Shown here: in pieces, positions 25,840 to 34,486 of the stretch | How the letters are laid out: the number at the start of each line of letters is the position of its first letter | Position numbering within the stretch: position 1 is the first letter of the stretch | Source of the DNA: Salirhabdus euzebyi | GTDB lineage: Bacteria; Bacillota; Bacilli; Bacillales; Alkalibacillaceae | Length of the DNA stretch: 64,000 bases | NCBI RefSeq assembly: GCF_014207435.1 | Contig: NZ_JACHGH010000005.1 | Span: 248,001 to 312,000, forward strand | Reading direction: 5' to 3' | Notes under the pieces: generated by a model | Database searches by the model: none | Seen by the model: only the letters and a program-made list of their open reading frames with translations | What the model was told of the DNA's origin: nothing | Translations under genes and position numbers: made by a program

Positions 25840-26039
25840 TTGTTCACCTCTTCTTCTCTTTGAGAACCAACCCGTCTATTAGTTAAAACAAGTGAAAATT
25901 TTCATCAACTATTATAATGTTCTTGTTTCTTTATTTTTCATTATAATAGTGGATTAATCAAATAGAAATGCAATTTATTTAACACCTAGTAAAGGCTCAT
26001 TGTTACAAAGGATTAAATAAATCTGTGCTATAGAACAAA

Positions 26040-26138
26040 AGCGCCAGCGCCTTGCTCAGCCTAAGGCAGGCATAAGACAAGACCTGCCGTGGAGGTTTAT
26101 GCCACAGAAGAGGTCCCGAGGGGGTAGGTGCTGGAGCT
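26040..26138. repeat. GC-rich dispersed repeat with inverted ends
   Basis: Ends AGCGCCAGCGCCT (26040-26052) and AGGTGCTGGAGCT (26126-26138) form imperfect inverted repeats. Inside, GGCAGG/CCTGCC and GGCATAA/TTATGCC can also pair, giving a compact fold. Base composition is far above the flanks. From memory, elements with GCGC-AGCGCC starts and GGAGCTAGAC ends recur in many Bacillaceae genomes; that recollection was not checked. Confidence 0.7.
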
Positions 26139-26203
26139 AGACGTGGCTCTCCCGTGCAACTAACTTATCCACAAGTCCGAAATTTTATAATTTCCTAAGC
26201 AAC

Positions 26204-26236
26204 AAAAAAGAAGCAAGAGAATTGCTCCCTTGCTCC
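26204..26236 (-). terminator. Terminator after mmsB
   Basis: On the minus strand GGAGCAAG pairs with CTTGCTTC (one wobble) and is followed by six T, nine bases after the mmsB stop. Confidence 0.85.
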
Positions 26237-26244
26237 TTCCAAAA

Positions 26245-27420
26245 TTAAGCTCTTTGTCTACGTGTCATTACATCAAAGATAACCGCTAGTGCAAGTACTC
26301 CACCACGAATCATATACTGAGGTGCAATACCAACACCCATTAAGTTCATACCGCTTGTTAAAGTTGCCATAACAACAGCTCCGATAACAGCTCCAGTTAC
26401 TTTACCTACACCACCCGCAGCAGATACACCACCAACGAACGCGGCGGCAATCGCATCAAGTTCGAACAATGTACCAGCAGTAGTCGTAGCTGATTGCAGA
26501 CGAGAAGTAAACAAAATACCAGATAACGCGGAAAGCATACCCATGGAACCAAAAACGATGAATGTAATTTTCTTTACGTTAATTCCACTAAGATGTGCAG
26601 CTTCCGGGTTACTACCTACAGCATAAATGTGGCGTCCTAATACTGTCTTTGTAGTAACGAAATGGTACACAGCTACTACTAGCAGGATTATCATTACTGT
26701 CCAAGAGAAACCATTATAACCTGCTAAAAGCCACGTAATGTAAGCAATAATGGAAGAAACAAACACTAGTTGTAAAATAAAGATTGGTCTAGATACAACA
26801 TCAAAATCATATTTTATTTTATTTCTACGATTAGAAATGGAACTATAAATGTAAAATATGATTCCTAAAGCCCCTACAAGTAAAGATAGTAAATGCAATC
26901 CACCTACTTGCATAATAGATGGAATATATCCATTACCTATTGCATTAAATGCATCATTTTCAACTACAATTGTTCCGGTTTTTTCTGTGGCCATTAAGAT
27001 AGCGCCTCGATAAATAAGCCAACCTGCAAGTGTTGCAACGAAGGCCGGAATCCCAACTTTAGCAACAAGAAAACCTGTTACTCCACCAGCCAAAATACCT
27101 AATAAGAGAATAATTGGGATAACGATAAAAACTGGCATATTGTATTGCATAATTAAGATTGCTGCTATTGCTCCTAGAAAACCAGCTAAGAACCCAATAG
27201 ATAAGTCAATATGACGGATAACAATAACGAGCATTACCCCTACAGCTAATACAGCAATATAACCAGCTGAATCTAATAGATTACTAATATTTCGAGAAGA
27301 CATAAATAATCCATCTGTTAAAATAGTAAATGTAATCATAATAACTATTAATGCAATGTACATTCCATAATCGCGAATATTATGTTTAATTAAACTCTTT
27401 AATTCATTAAACAGTTTCAT
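26245..27420 (-). CDS. mmsB: Multiple-monosaccharide ABC transporter permease (GguB/XylH-like)
   Basis: 391 residues with about ten membrane segments. Motifs AVGVMLVIVIRHIDLSIGFLAG and AFVGGVSAAGGVGKVTGAVIGA are those of the MmsB/GguB/XylH group, longer than RbsC because of an inserted loop near residues 160-210. It follows mmsA by 12 bp. Together with ChvE-type binding protein 29042-30145 it should import xylose, glucose, galactose or arabinose. Confidence 0.9.
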   Translation of the reverse strand: MKLFNELKSLIKHNIRDYGMYIALIVIMITFTILTDGLFMSSRNISNLLDSAGYIAVLAVGVMLVIVIRHIDLSIGFLAGFLGAIAAILIMQYNMPVFIVIPIILLLGILAGGVTGFLVAKVGIPAFVATLAGWLIYRGAILMATEKTGTIVVENDAFNAIGNGYIPSIMQVGGLHLLSLLVGALGIIFYIYSSISNRRNKIKYDFDVVSRPIFILQLVFVSSIIAYITWLLAGYNGFSWTVMIILLVVAVYHFVTTKTVLGRHIYAVGSNPEAAHLSGINVKKITFIVFGSMGMLSALSGILFTSRLQSATTTAGTLFELDAIAAAFVGGVSAAGGVGKVTGAVIGAVVMATLTSGMNLMGVGIAPQYMIRGGVLALAVIFDVMTRRQRA

Positions 27421-27432
27421 AAGTTTAACCTC

Positions 27433-28953
27433 CTATTGCGTTGCTAGTTGCATAATCTTTTCTTGACTGGCTTCCTCTGAGGACAACTCACCTTGGATTT
27501 CGCCTTCTGCCATGACGTAAACACGATCACTCATTCCTAGAACCTCACCAAGTTCAGACGAAATCATAATAATACTTAAACCTTTTTTAATCAGATCATT
27601 CATAACTGTATAAATTTCAAATTTTGCACCAACATCGATACCTCGTGTCGGTTCATCTAATATTAAAAGTTTTGGTCCTACAAAAAGCCATTTTCCTAAG
27701 GAAACTTTCTGTTGGTTACCACCACTTAAGTTTCCGACTAGTTGTTGTATGGATGGAGTTTTAATTCCTAATGAATCTTTATATTCATCTGCAACTTTAA
27801 TTTCTTCGTTTACATTCACAATTCCATTAGAAGATATACCTTTTAAATTTCCAACTGAAATATTGTTTTTGATATCCTGTAATAAAAATAGCCCATCGCC
27901 TTTTCTGTCTTCTGTTACATAAGCAATACCTGCTTTTATCGCATCACTAGTATGTTTGAATTTTACAGGGATTCCATTAACAAATAAATCCCCTTGTAGC
28001 TTGTAATTTTTTGAATTCCCAAAAATACTTAACGCAAGTTCTGTTCTTCCAGAGCCCATCAATCCAGCAATTCCGATGATTTCGCCCTCTCTTACATGAA
28101 GATTAACATCTTTAGCAACATAACGACCTAACTGGGAGTCATATGCGGACCAGTTAGTCAATTCAAGAACCTTTTCCCCATATTCTTGGTCAGGTCTCTT
28201 TGGATAAATGTCTTGAATTTCTCTACCAACCATGTTTTTAATAATGTTTGCTTCTGTAATTTCCCCTTTAGAAGCATCTAATGTGCAAATAGTTTCCCCA
28301 TCACGAATAACCGTTGCTTTATCCGAAATGGATATAACTTCTTTTAGCTTGTGAGAAATCATGATACAAGTGATTCCTTGTTTTTTTAATTCGCGTAAAA
28401 GGTTCAATAAATTTTCACTATCATTTTCGTTTAAAGCGGCAGTTGGCTCATCTAATATGAGTAACTTTACGTCCTTACTTAAGGCTTTAGCAATTTCCAC
28501 TAACTGTTGTTTTCCAACGCCTAAATCTTTAATTAATGCTTCAGGGTTTACTTTCAATTTAACCTTGTCTAGCATTTTCTTTGACTCAACAATAGCTTTG
28601 TTCCAGTCTAAAACGCCACCATTTTGTATTTCATTACCTATGAATATATTTTCGTAGACAGATAAATCAGGGAAAAGTGCTAATTCTTGGTGAATGATAA
28701 CGATACCTGCATCAACGCTATCATTTATTTTATTGAACTGCTTTGTATCCCCATTAAACACGATATCTCCTTCATATGTTCCATAAGGATAAACACCGCT
28801 AAGTACCTTCATAAGTGTAGATTTACCGGCACCATTTTCTCCAACTAGACAGTGGATTTCTCCTCTTTCAACTTTAAAATTGACATTAGAGAGCGCCTTT
28901 ACTCCGGTAAACTCTTTTGATATCTGGTTCATTTCTAAAATATAATCGCTCAT
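27433..28953 (-). CDS. mmsA: Multiple-monosaccharide ABC transporter ATPase (GguA/XylG-like)
   Basis: 506 residues, duplicated ABC domains. First domain: GENGAGKSTLMKVLSGVYPYG (Walker A, shown in part) and LLILDEPTAAL (Walker B). Second domain: GIAGLMGSGRTELALSIFG, LSGGNQQKVSLGKWL and LLILDEPTRGIDVGAK, so here both Walker B sites keep Glu. It lies between the binding-protein gene and mmsB, behind an intercistronic hairpin at 28989-29022. Confidence 0.92.
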   Translation of the reverse strand: MSDYILEMNQISKEFTGVKALSNVNFKVERGEIHCLVGENGAGKSTLMKVLSGVYPYGTYEGDIVFNGDTKQFNKINDSVDAGIVIIHQELALFPDLSVYENIFIGNEIQNGGVLDWNKAIVESKKMLDKVKLKVNPEALIKDLGVGKQQLVEIAKALSKDVKLLILDEPTAALNENDSENLLNLLRELKKQGITCIMISHKLKEVISISDKATVIRDGETICTLDASKGEITEANIIKNMVGREIQDIYPKRPDQEYGEKVLELTNWSAYDSQLGRYVAKDVNLHVREGEIIGIAGLMGSGRTELALSIFGNSKNYKLQGDLFVNGIPVKFKHTSDAIKAGIAYVTEDRKGDGLFLLQDIKNNISVGNLKGISSNGIVNVNEEIKVADEYKDSLGIKTPSIQQLVGNLSGGNQQKVSLGKWLFVGPKLLILDEPTRGIDVGAKFEIYTVMNDLIKKGLSIIMISSELGEVLGMSDRVYVMAEGEIQGELSSEEASQEKIMQLATQ

Positions 28954-28988
28954 CAGTATGCCTCCTTAACCAGACAACTTTACAATGT

Positions 28989-29022
28989 GCAATAGTGTTA
29001 GATGGCTATCTAACACTATTGC
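28989..29022 (-). terminator. Intercistronic hairpin between chvE and mmsA
   Basis: GCAATAGTGTTAGAT pairs perfectly with ATCTAACACTATTGC over a 4-nt loop. No T-run follows on the minus strand, so transcript stabilisation or partial stop is more likely than full termination. Confidence 0.75.
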
Positions 29023-29041
29023 GTAACATTCTACTATTTTA

Positions 29042-30145
29042 TTATTCTAATCCACTAAACTCGCTTGCATCATAGTAACCAGAATCAATTAATGCACTCT
29101 TCACATTTTCTTGATCAACTACAATAACGTCTGTTTGTTTAGCTTTGATATCGATTACTCCGTTGTTATAACTTCCTGTAGTTTCTGGTGTATCACCATC
29201 TAGAATTGTTACAGCCATGCCCATTGCATCCGTAACAAGTGTACGAACATCCTTGAAAACTGTCATAGATTGTGTGCCATCAATGATGTACTGAACAGAA
29301 GCCTTTTCAGCATCTTGACCTGTTACAACATAACTAGTTACTTCAGAGTCAGTTCCAAATACGTCAGCGATTGAACGAGCTGTTCCATCATTAGGAGCTA
29401 GAATTGCAACATCACCTTTTAGATCAGCACTTGCTGCTGTAAGATGTGTTTGTGCTTTGTTTTTTGCTTCGTTAGGATCCCAGTTTGTTGTAACCTGACC
29501 TAAGATTTTACCCATTTCATCACGAGTAAGTTCCGCTTTATCTTGTAATGCTACTGCTTCACTAGAGTTAGCAATCACAAAAGTTCCATCAGCAATTTTA
29601 GGTTGAAGGACATTCCATGCACCTTCGAAGAATAAGAATGCGTTGTTATCAGAAGCAGCACCAGCATATAGATACAATGGAACACCAGTACCTTCTGCAT
29701 TATCAACTAAGTATTGAGCTTGTGCTTCACCTACAGCAATACTGTCAAATGTAACATAGTAATCAACAGCATCTGTGTCTGTAATTAGACGATCGTATGC
29801 AATAACTGTAATTCCTTCTTCTTTAGCTGCTTCTACTGAAGAACCAGCAGCTGCACCATCATGTGGAGCAATAATTAAAACATCAATACCTTTACTGATT
29901 AATGTTTCTACGTTTTCTTTTTCTTTAGCAGATGATCCTTGGCTGAATAAAATTTCAGTAGTATAATCGGAATCTTCTAGAGCTGCTTTAAATCTTTCTT
30001 CATCTTGAACCCATCTAGGCTCATCTTTTGTAGGTAATACGATACCAACACTTACTTCACTACCTCCGCCGCTACATCCTGCTACAATAAAAATAGCCAT
30101 AATTGCTACAAATAAAATAGGTACAAATTTCAACCTTCTCTTCAT
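29042..30145 (-). CDS. chvE: Multiple-monosaccharide ABC transporter substrate-binding lipoprotein (ChvE-like)
   Basis: 367 residues. Lipobox IVAGC at about residues 20-24. ChvE-type motifs: VGIVLPTKDEPRWVQDEERF, LIIAPHDGAAAGSSVEAAKE, VIAYDRLITDTDAVDYYVTFD, AILAPNDGTARSIADVF and VTGQDAEKASVQYIIDGTQSM (each shown in part of a longer match). First gene of the chvE-mmsA-mmsB operon; a near-cre sequence TGAAAACGCTTTCT lies at 30213-30226, about 70 bp upstream. Confidence 0.9.
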   Translation of the reverse strand: MKRRLKFVPILFVAIMAIFIVAGCSGGGSEVSVGIVLPTKDEPRWVQDEERFKAALEDSDYTTEILFSQGSSAKEKENVETLISKGIDVLIIAPHDGAAAGSSVEAAKEEGITVIAYDRLITDTDAVDYYVTFDSIAVGEAQAQYLVDNAEGTGVPLYLYAGAASDNNAFLFFEGAWNVLQPKIADGTFVIANSSEAVALQDKAELTRDEMGKILGQVTTNWDPNEAKNKAQTHLTAASADLKGDVAILAPNDGTARSIADVFGTDSEVTSYVVTGQDAEKASVQYIIDGTQSMTVFKDVRTLVTDAMGMAVTILDGDTPETTGSYNNGVIDIKAKQTDVIVVDQENVKSALIDSGYYDASEFSGLE

Positions 30146-30374
30146 TATGAAACCCCTTTCAAAATAGGTTATTATTTATTTACAAGCTAAATATAACATC
30201 GAAGTCATAGGGTGAAAACGCTTTCTTATAGCACTATTTTGTTATTAACCTGTAATTTTTTAATATGAGGGATTTTTCATTTTTTTACATTAGATGAATA
30301 AAAGCAAGAGGGGGATTGATGTATTCCGGGGCTTCCATAGATTATCTGCATTTTAGAAAACACCCATAATAATT

Positions 30375-30404
30375 AAAACCACTAGGTGCGAATACACCTA
30401 GTGG
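30375..30404 (-). terminator. Terminator after the xylF-like gene
   Basis: CCACTAGGTG pairs perfectly with CACCTAGTGG, then TTTTAATTATT. The xylF-like stop codon lies inside the stem. Confidence 0.85.
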
Positions 30405-31480
30405 TCTGTCAAATTATATACGTCTTCCCTTTTATGAAATCCGTCAGCAATAATCGTCTCATCTAAATTTGATTCTTCAACAGCAATCGGTGAGAGGAGA
30501 ATCGAAGGCACTTCAACTTTTCCGTTGTTCACTTTCCGATCCTCTTGCACTTCCTCCTCTTTTGCAAGCTTTACGGCAATCTCCGCAGCTTTTTCTGCTA
30601 GTGCTTTAATCGGCTTATAAACTGTCATGGTTTGTGTCCCTTGAACGATTCGCTGAGCTGCAGCTAAATCAGCGTCCTGACCAGCAACTGGTATTTCACC
30701 AGCAAGACCGTGCTCCTCCAGTGCCTGAATCACTGCACCAGCCGTCGCATCATTAGCTGCAATAACCGCATCAATTTGATAATCGTTTGCTTCTAGAGCC
30801 ATTTTCATATTCTCATAAGCATTCGTTGGTAACCAATCCTTTGTCCATTGGTCAAACACTACGGTAATTTCACCTTTATCAATCATTGGACGCAGTACCT
30901 TAAATACACCCTTTTTAAGTAATTGAGCATTATTGTCCGTTTCGGCACCACCAATATACACATATTTACCTCTAGGGACCAAACTTGTAATTGCCTTAGC
31001 TTGTAGTATCCCAACCTGTTCATTGTCATAAGAAATGTACGTATCAACATCCGAATTTTTTACTAACCGATCATAAGATACTACCTTTATCCCAGCTGAA
31101 TGGGCTTTTTCCACGATAGATGCGGTTGCTTCTGCATTATGCGGTACGATAACGAGTAAATCAATTTCTTTGCTAATTAATGTTTCCGCTTGCCAAATCT
31201 GCAGAGCATCATTACCATTTGCTGCTAGGATTTCTACTTCAGCTCCAAGCTCTTCCACTGCTTTTTTGAACAGTTCTCTGTCCTTGAGCCATCGTTCCTC
31301 AAGCAATGTATCCATAGCAAAACCTATTTTAATCTGTTCATCATCAGTCAAATCTTCCACTGGCTTGTATGTTGCATTCTTTGATGGAGGTTCATTACTT
31401 TTATCTTCATCTTTTTCGCAAGCAGCCGTAATCAGAACGAATAGCATTACTATACTTATTTGGAAAAATAATCGTCTCAT
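30398..31480 (-). CDS. xylF: D-xylose-type substrate-binding lipoprotein (XylF-like)
   Basis: 360 residues with lipobox ITAAC at about residues 16-20. Closely follows E. coli XylF in motif order: KIGFAMDTLLEERWLKDREL, ETLISKEIDLLVIVPHN, VVSYDRLVKNSDVDTYISYD, IDAVIAANDATAGAVIQAL and VAGQDADLAAAQRIVQGTQT. It ends the sensor operon (sensor binding protein, kinase, regulator, then this gene) instead of heading an importer; the importer genes follow after a terminator with their own ChvE-type protein. It may serve the same permease or act in sensing. Confidence 0.88.
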   Translation of the reverse strand: MRRLFFQISIVMLFVLITAACEKDEDKSNEPPSKNATYKPVEDLTDDEQIKIGFAMDTLLEERWLKDRELFKKAVEELGAEVEILAANGNDALQIWQAETLISKEIDLLVIVPHNAEATASIVEKAHSAGIKVVSYDRLVKNSDVDTYISYDNEQVGILQAKAITSLVPRGKYVYIGGAETDNNAQLLKKGVFKVLRPMIDKGEITVVFDQWTKDWLPTNAYENMKMALEANDYQIDAVIAANDATAGAVIQALEEHGLAGEIPVAGQDADLAAAQRIVQGTQTMTVYKPIKALAEKAAEIAVKLAKEEEVQEDRKVNNGKVEVPSILLSPIAVEESNLDETIIADGFHKREDVYNLTDH

Positions 31481-31514
31481 TCGCCTCGTTCCTTTCGTTA
31501 CATACTCATTGTTC

Positions 31515-33047
31515 TTACCCTAACAGTTTTTTACGATACTCCGATGGCGATAGATTACACATTTTCTTAAATACCTTACTGAAATAGTTTGGATCATGAT
31601 AACCGACCTCAAAAGTTATTTCCTTTAAACTTTTTTCAGGATCTTTCATCAATTTCTTTGCTTCCTCTATACGACACTCCGTTAAAAAGTGAATGTAATT
31701 GACACCTAGTTGCTCTTTAAAAATTTTACTAATATAAATAGGACTAAAGCCTACTTCCTTACCAATGGCATCTAAAGAAATATCTTCATGAGCATGTTGG
31801 ATAATGTATTGTTTGATTTTTTGTATGGTATCCGCTTCAAGCTTATCATTATAATCGTAAAAAGCTTCCTGAATTCTTTCTAACAAGTGTTTCGTTTCTG
31901 CTCGAAGTTGCCTATAATCAGTAGCCTTAGAGGAATAATAATGTGTATCTGATTCTACGCCCATTTCGCTCATTACCCGTGAAGCAATCCAAAGAAGTTC
32001 AGCTAAACGTTGCTGCACTTGTAAAAGATTAGCACCTTCCTGCTCGTAATGATCGATTAAATCCGTAATGTTTTTATATATTTGTTCCCACTCACCACTA
32101 CGTATCTGTTCAAAAAATTGCTGTTCATACTGTCTAGAAGTATGTTCATCAAAACCAGGGACAGTTGCAGGTAGATCAGAATAGAAACGGTATTTTACTG
32201 GAAGCTTCGTATCCTTTGTAGCAATTAAAGACTCTTGATAAGATTGGCGTATTTTATTTAGTGACTTATAAACATTACCGATTCCAATAAACCAGTTTTC
32301 ATTGTCAGTTGTTTTGACGAGTGTAAGGATTTCTTTCGCTAACAATGTAGCCTGTGTACGAAATGTTTGATCTTGATTACGGAACACAATGATGGGTAAT
32401 TGACGCCCATATAGAGCCCCAACCCATCCACTACCAATTTTCCTAATCTTTTCTTTTATAATAGAATAGTGGTCATCTGAGCCTAATGGGAGCAAAATGC
32501 TCATCACAAATTTTTCTTCGCTTGCCTCCATGTTGAGCAGCTCAACCAGCTCATCGAGATGCACTTCATGGACATGATCGAACAAGAGCTGAGTTACAAC
32601 GTCCGTTTCAAACACAGACATCGCTTTTTTTAAGGTATCCTGCTGAAACTTACTCTTTTCTAACAATCTTTGTTCTGCTTCAATTTGTCCTAGTACTTTT
32701 CCAACTGTTTTCACAATATCAGATACCTTACTCGGTTTAACCAAATAATCTTTTACTCCAAGTTTCATTGCCAAATGCGCATAATCAAATGTTGCATAAG
32801 CAGTGACCATAATAAACTTAATGTGGGGATTGTCTGCGATGATCTTTTCTACTGCTTCAAAGCCTGACATGCCTGGCATTTGAATGTCCATAAAAACTAA
32901 ATCTGGTTGAAAACTTGCCGCAATATCAACAGCAAGTTTACCATTCTTCGCTTGTTTGATTTTAAGATTAGAAAAGTTTCTCTCCAAAATTACTTGTAGT
33001 CCATCTCGCTCGATTTGCTCATCATCGACAATTAGGATCTTTATCAT
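31515..33047 (-). CDS. YesN-type response regulator with AraC DNA-binding domain
   Basis: 510 residues. Receiver domain at 1-120 with DD pair near residue 8 and phospho-acceptor Asp in DLVFMDIQMPGMSG; a middle linker of about 270 residues; AraC-type double HTH at the C-terminus (ISLDAIGKEVGFSPIYISKIF and EITFEVGYHDPNYFSKVFKK). Its start overlaps the kinase stop by 4 bp. Partner of the YesM-type kinase; by analogy with the XylFII-LytS-YesN set it likely activates the chvE-mmsA-mmsB importer. Confidence 0.92.
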   Translation of the reverse strand: MIKILIVDDEQIERDGLQVILERNFSNLKIKQAKNGKLAVDIAASFQPDLVFMDIQMPGMSGFEAVEKIIADNPHIKFIMVTAYATFDYAHLAMKLGVKDYLVKPSKVSDIVKTVGKVLGQIEAEQRLLEKSKFQQDTLKKAMSVFETDVVTQLLFDHVHEVHLDELVELLNMEASEEKFVMSILLPLGSDDHYSIIKEKIRKIGSGWVGALYGRQLPIIVFRNQDQTFRTQATLLAKEILTLVKTTDNENWFIGIGNVYKSLNKIRQSYQESLIATKDTKLPVKYRFYSDLPATVPGFDEHTSRQYEQQFFEQIRSGEWEQIYKNITDLIDHYEQEGANLLQVQQRLAELLWIASRVMSEMGVESDTHYYSSKATDYRQLRAETKHLLERIQEAFYDYNDKLEADTIQKIKQYIIQHAHEDISLDAIGKEVGFSPIYISKIFKEQLGVNYIHFLTECRIEEAKKLMKDPEKSLKEITFEVGYHDPNYFSKVFKKMCNLSPSEYRKKLLG

Positions 33048-34486
33048 GCTTCGACACCCCTTTCTTTAAGAATATTAATAGTCACTTTTGTACCTTTACC
33101 TAAGCAACTTTCAATCATAATCACGTCTTCATAACCATTAAAAAGGCGTAGACGCTTTACTACATTGCTTAATCCAATTCCAGACCCTTGTCCTTTTGTT
33201 GTATCTACTTCTCCATCCATGATTTGCTTTCTCTTATCATCGGTCATTCCAGGTCCATTGTCCTCCACCTCAATGATCACACGGTCTCCACCATCTTTTA
33301 CACGAAACCAGATGGTACCCCCGTCCTCAATTGGTTCGACAGCATGAATGACAGCGTTTTCTACAATCGGTTGTATAGTAAGACCAGGAATTTCAACAGG
33401 TAGGCATGATTCATCAATGTCCGTATAAAAGGTTAGCCGGTCCGTAAATCTCGCTTTTTGTATAAAAATATACTGTTTTAACACTTCTACTTCATCAAAT
33501 AATGTCGTGGATTTATCTAAGTGCTTTAGATTATATCGTAATAGATCAGACACGCTAACGAGTAAATCACTAGTCTCTTCTGATCCTTCTAAATAAGCCT
33601 TTTTCGAAATAGTATTAAGTGTATTAAATAAAAAATGTGGATTGATTTGATTTTGTAAGCTACGTAACTGGCTTTCCCTTAAAAGAAGCTTACTCTGTTG
33701 AAGCTCTTTTTCCAATTGTGCCTTTTGATGAATTTCTGAAATTAAATTATTAATATTAACCCTCATATGATCAAACGCCTTAGCTAAAAAAGCAATTTCA
33801 TCTTTGGAATCTACTTCGACTTTCCGATCAAATCTCCCTTTAGATAATTCGCTTGCTGCTTGTGTTAGTTTTTCCACAGGTTTTGTAATTCTTAATGAGA
33901 ACCAATAAGTAAAAAGCAATAATAATAATGAAATTAAAAGTAGTAACCAAATCCCCAGTTGTTTTATTTCTTCTGATTGGTTAATAATACCTCGATAGAG
34001 ACGATCATATGTCTTAAGCTCCGTATCAATTAAAGTGAGGGTCATCTCTGATATATAATTGGATATATTCGTTGCTTCTTTGAATGTTTTAATGGCATTT
34101 TCTGTTTCTGATTCTGGATGAAACATAATGGAACGATTAACGGCTTCCATTAAGCTATCAATTAAGTTTACATAGTTCGTCAATGCTAACTCGTTATCGG
34201 CATTTTTAAAATCAACGACCTTCTCTTTTAACTTTTCCATTTCCAGCTTACTCTGATCAATTTGTTCATAATTGTCAGATATAGGAGTATGCAAATAATT
34301 GTTTAACACGGTGACCATTTGCTGACTCGTACTTGTCACTTCGTTCATGACTAAATAGCGTTCGAGAATTTCATTATATTGATCTTGCATTTTTTGGTTA
34401 TAGTAGATGAGTGATACCCAAATAGATGCCATGATCAGCAACACTACCATAGCTAAAGCCCATATCTTCTTTTGTATACTACTCAT
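33044..34486 (-). CDS. YesM/LytS-type sensor histidine kinase
   Basis: 480 residues. Two membrane segments (about 9-28 and 177-198) bracket an extracellular helical sensor region of about 150 residues, followed by a HAMP domain, the His_kinase motif QNQINPHFLFNTLNTISK with the phospho-acceptor His, and a HATPase domain (PIVENAVIHAVEP, DNGPGMT, GSGIGLSNVVKRL). It overlaps both neighbours by 4 bp, so the three sensor genes are translationally coupled. Confidence 0.92.
   Translation of the reverse strand: MSSIQKKIWALAMVVLLIMASIWVSLIYYNQKMQDQYNEILERYLVMNEVTSTSQQMVTVLNNYLHTPISDNYEQIDQSKLEMEKLKEKVVDFKNADNELALTNYVNLIDSLMEAVNRSIMFHPESETENAIKTFKEATNISNYISEMTLTLIDTELKTYDRLYRGIINQSEEIKQLGIWLLLLISLLLLLFTYWFSLRITKPVEKLTQAASELSKGRFDRKVEVDSKDEIAFLAKAFDHMRVNINNLISEIHQKAQLEKELQQSKLLLRESQLRSLQNQINPHFLFNTLNTISKKAYLEGSEETSDLLVSVSDLLRYNLKHLDKSTTLFDEVEVLKQYIFIQKARFTDRLTFYTDIDESCLPVEIPGLTIQPIVENAVIHAVEPIEDGGTIWFRVKDGGDRVIIEVEDNGPGMTDDKRKQIMDGEVDTTKGQGSGIGLSNVVKRLRLFNGYEDVIMIESCLGKGTKVTINILKERGVEA

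Larger units (their letters stand above)
25840..26244. other. Non-coding gap with a dispersed repeat, a DnaA box and a terminator
   Basis: 405 bp with no credible gene. The first 200 bp are A/T-rich and without visible structure. A GC-rich element occupies 26040-26138, a perfect TTATCCACA word lies at 26165-26173, and the mmsB terminator at 26204-26236. Confidence 0.7.

Noticed and set aside
26165-26173. Perfect TTATCCACA DnaA box
   Set aside because: Only one isolated box in the gap; a second lies inside recQ (about 41032). No cluster that would suggest an origin or DnaA-regulated promoter.
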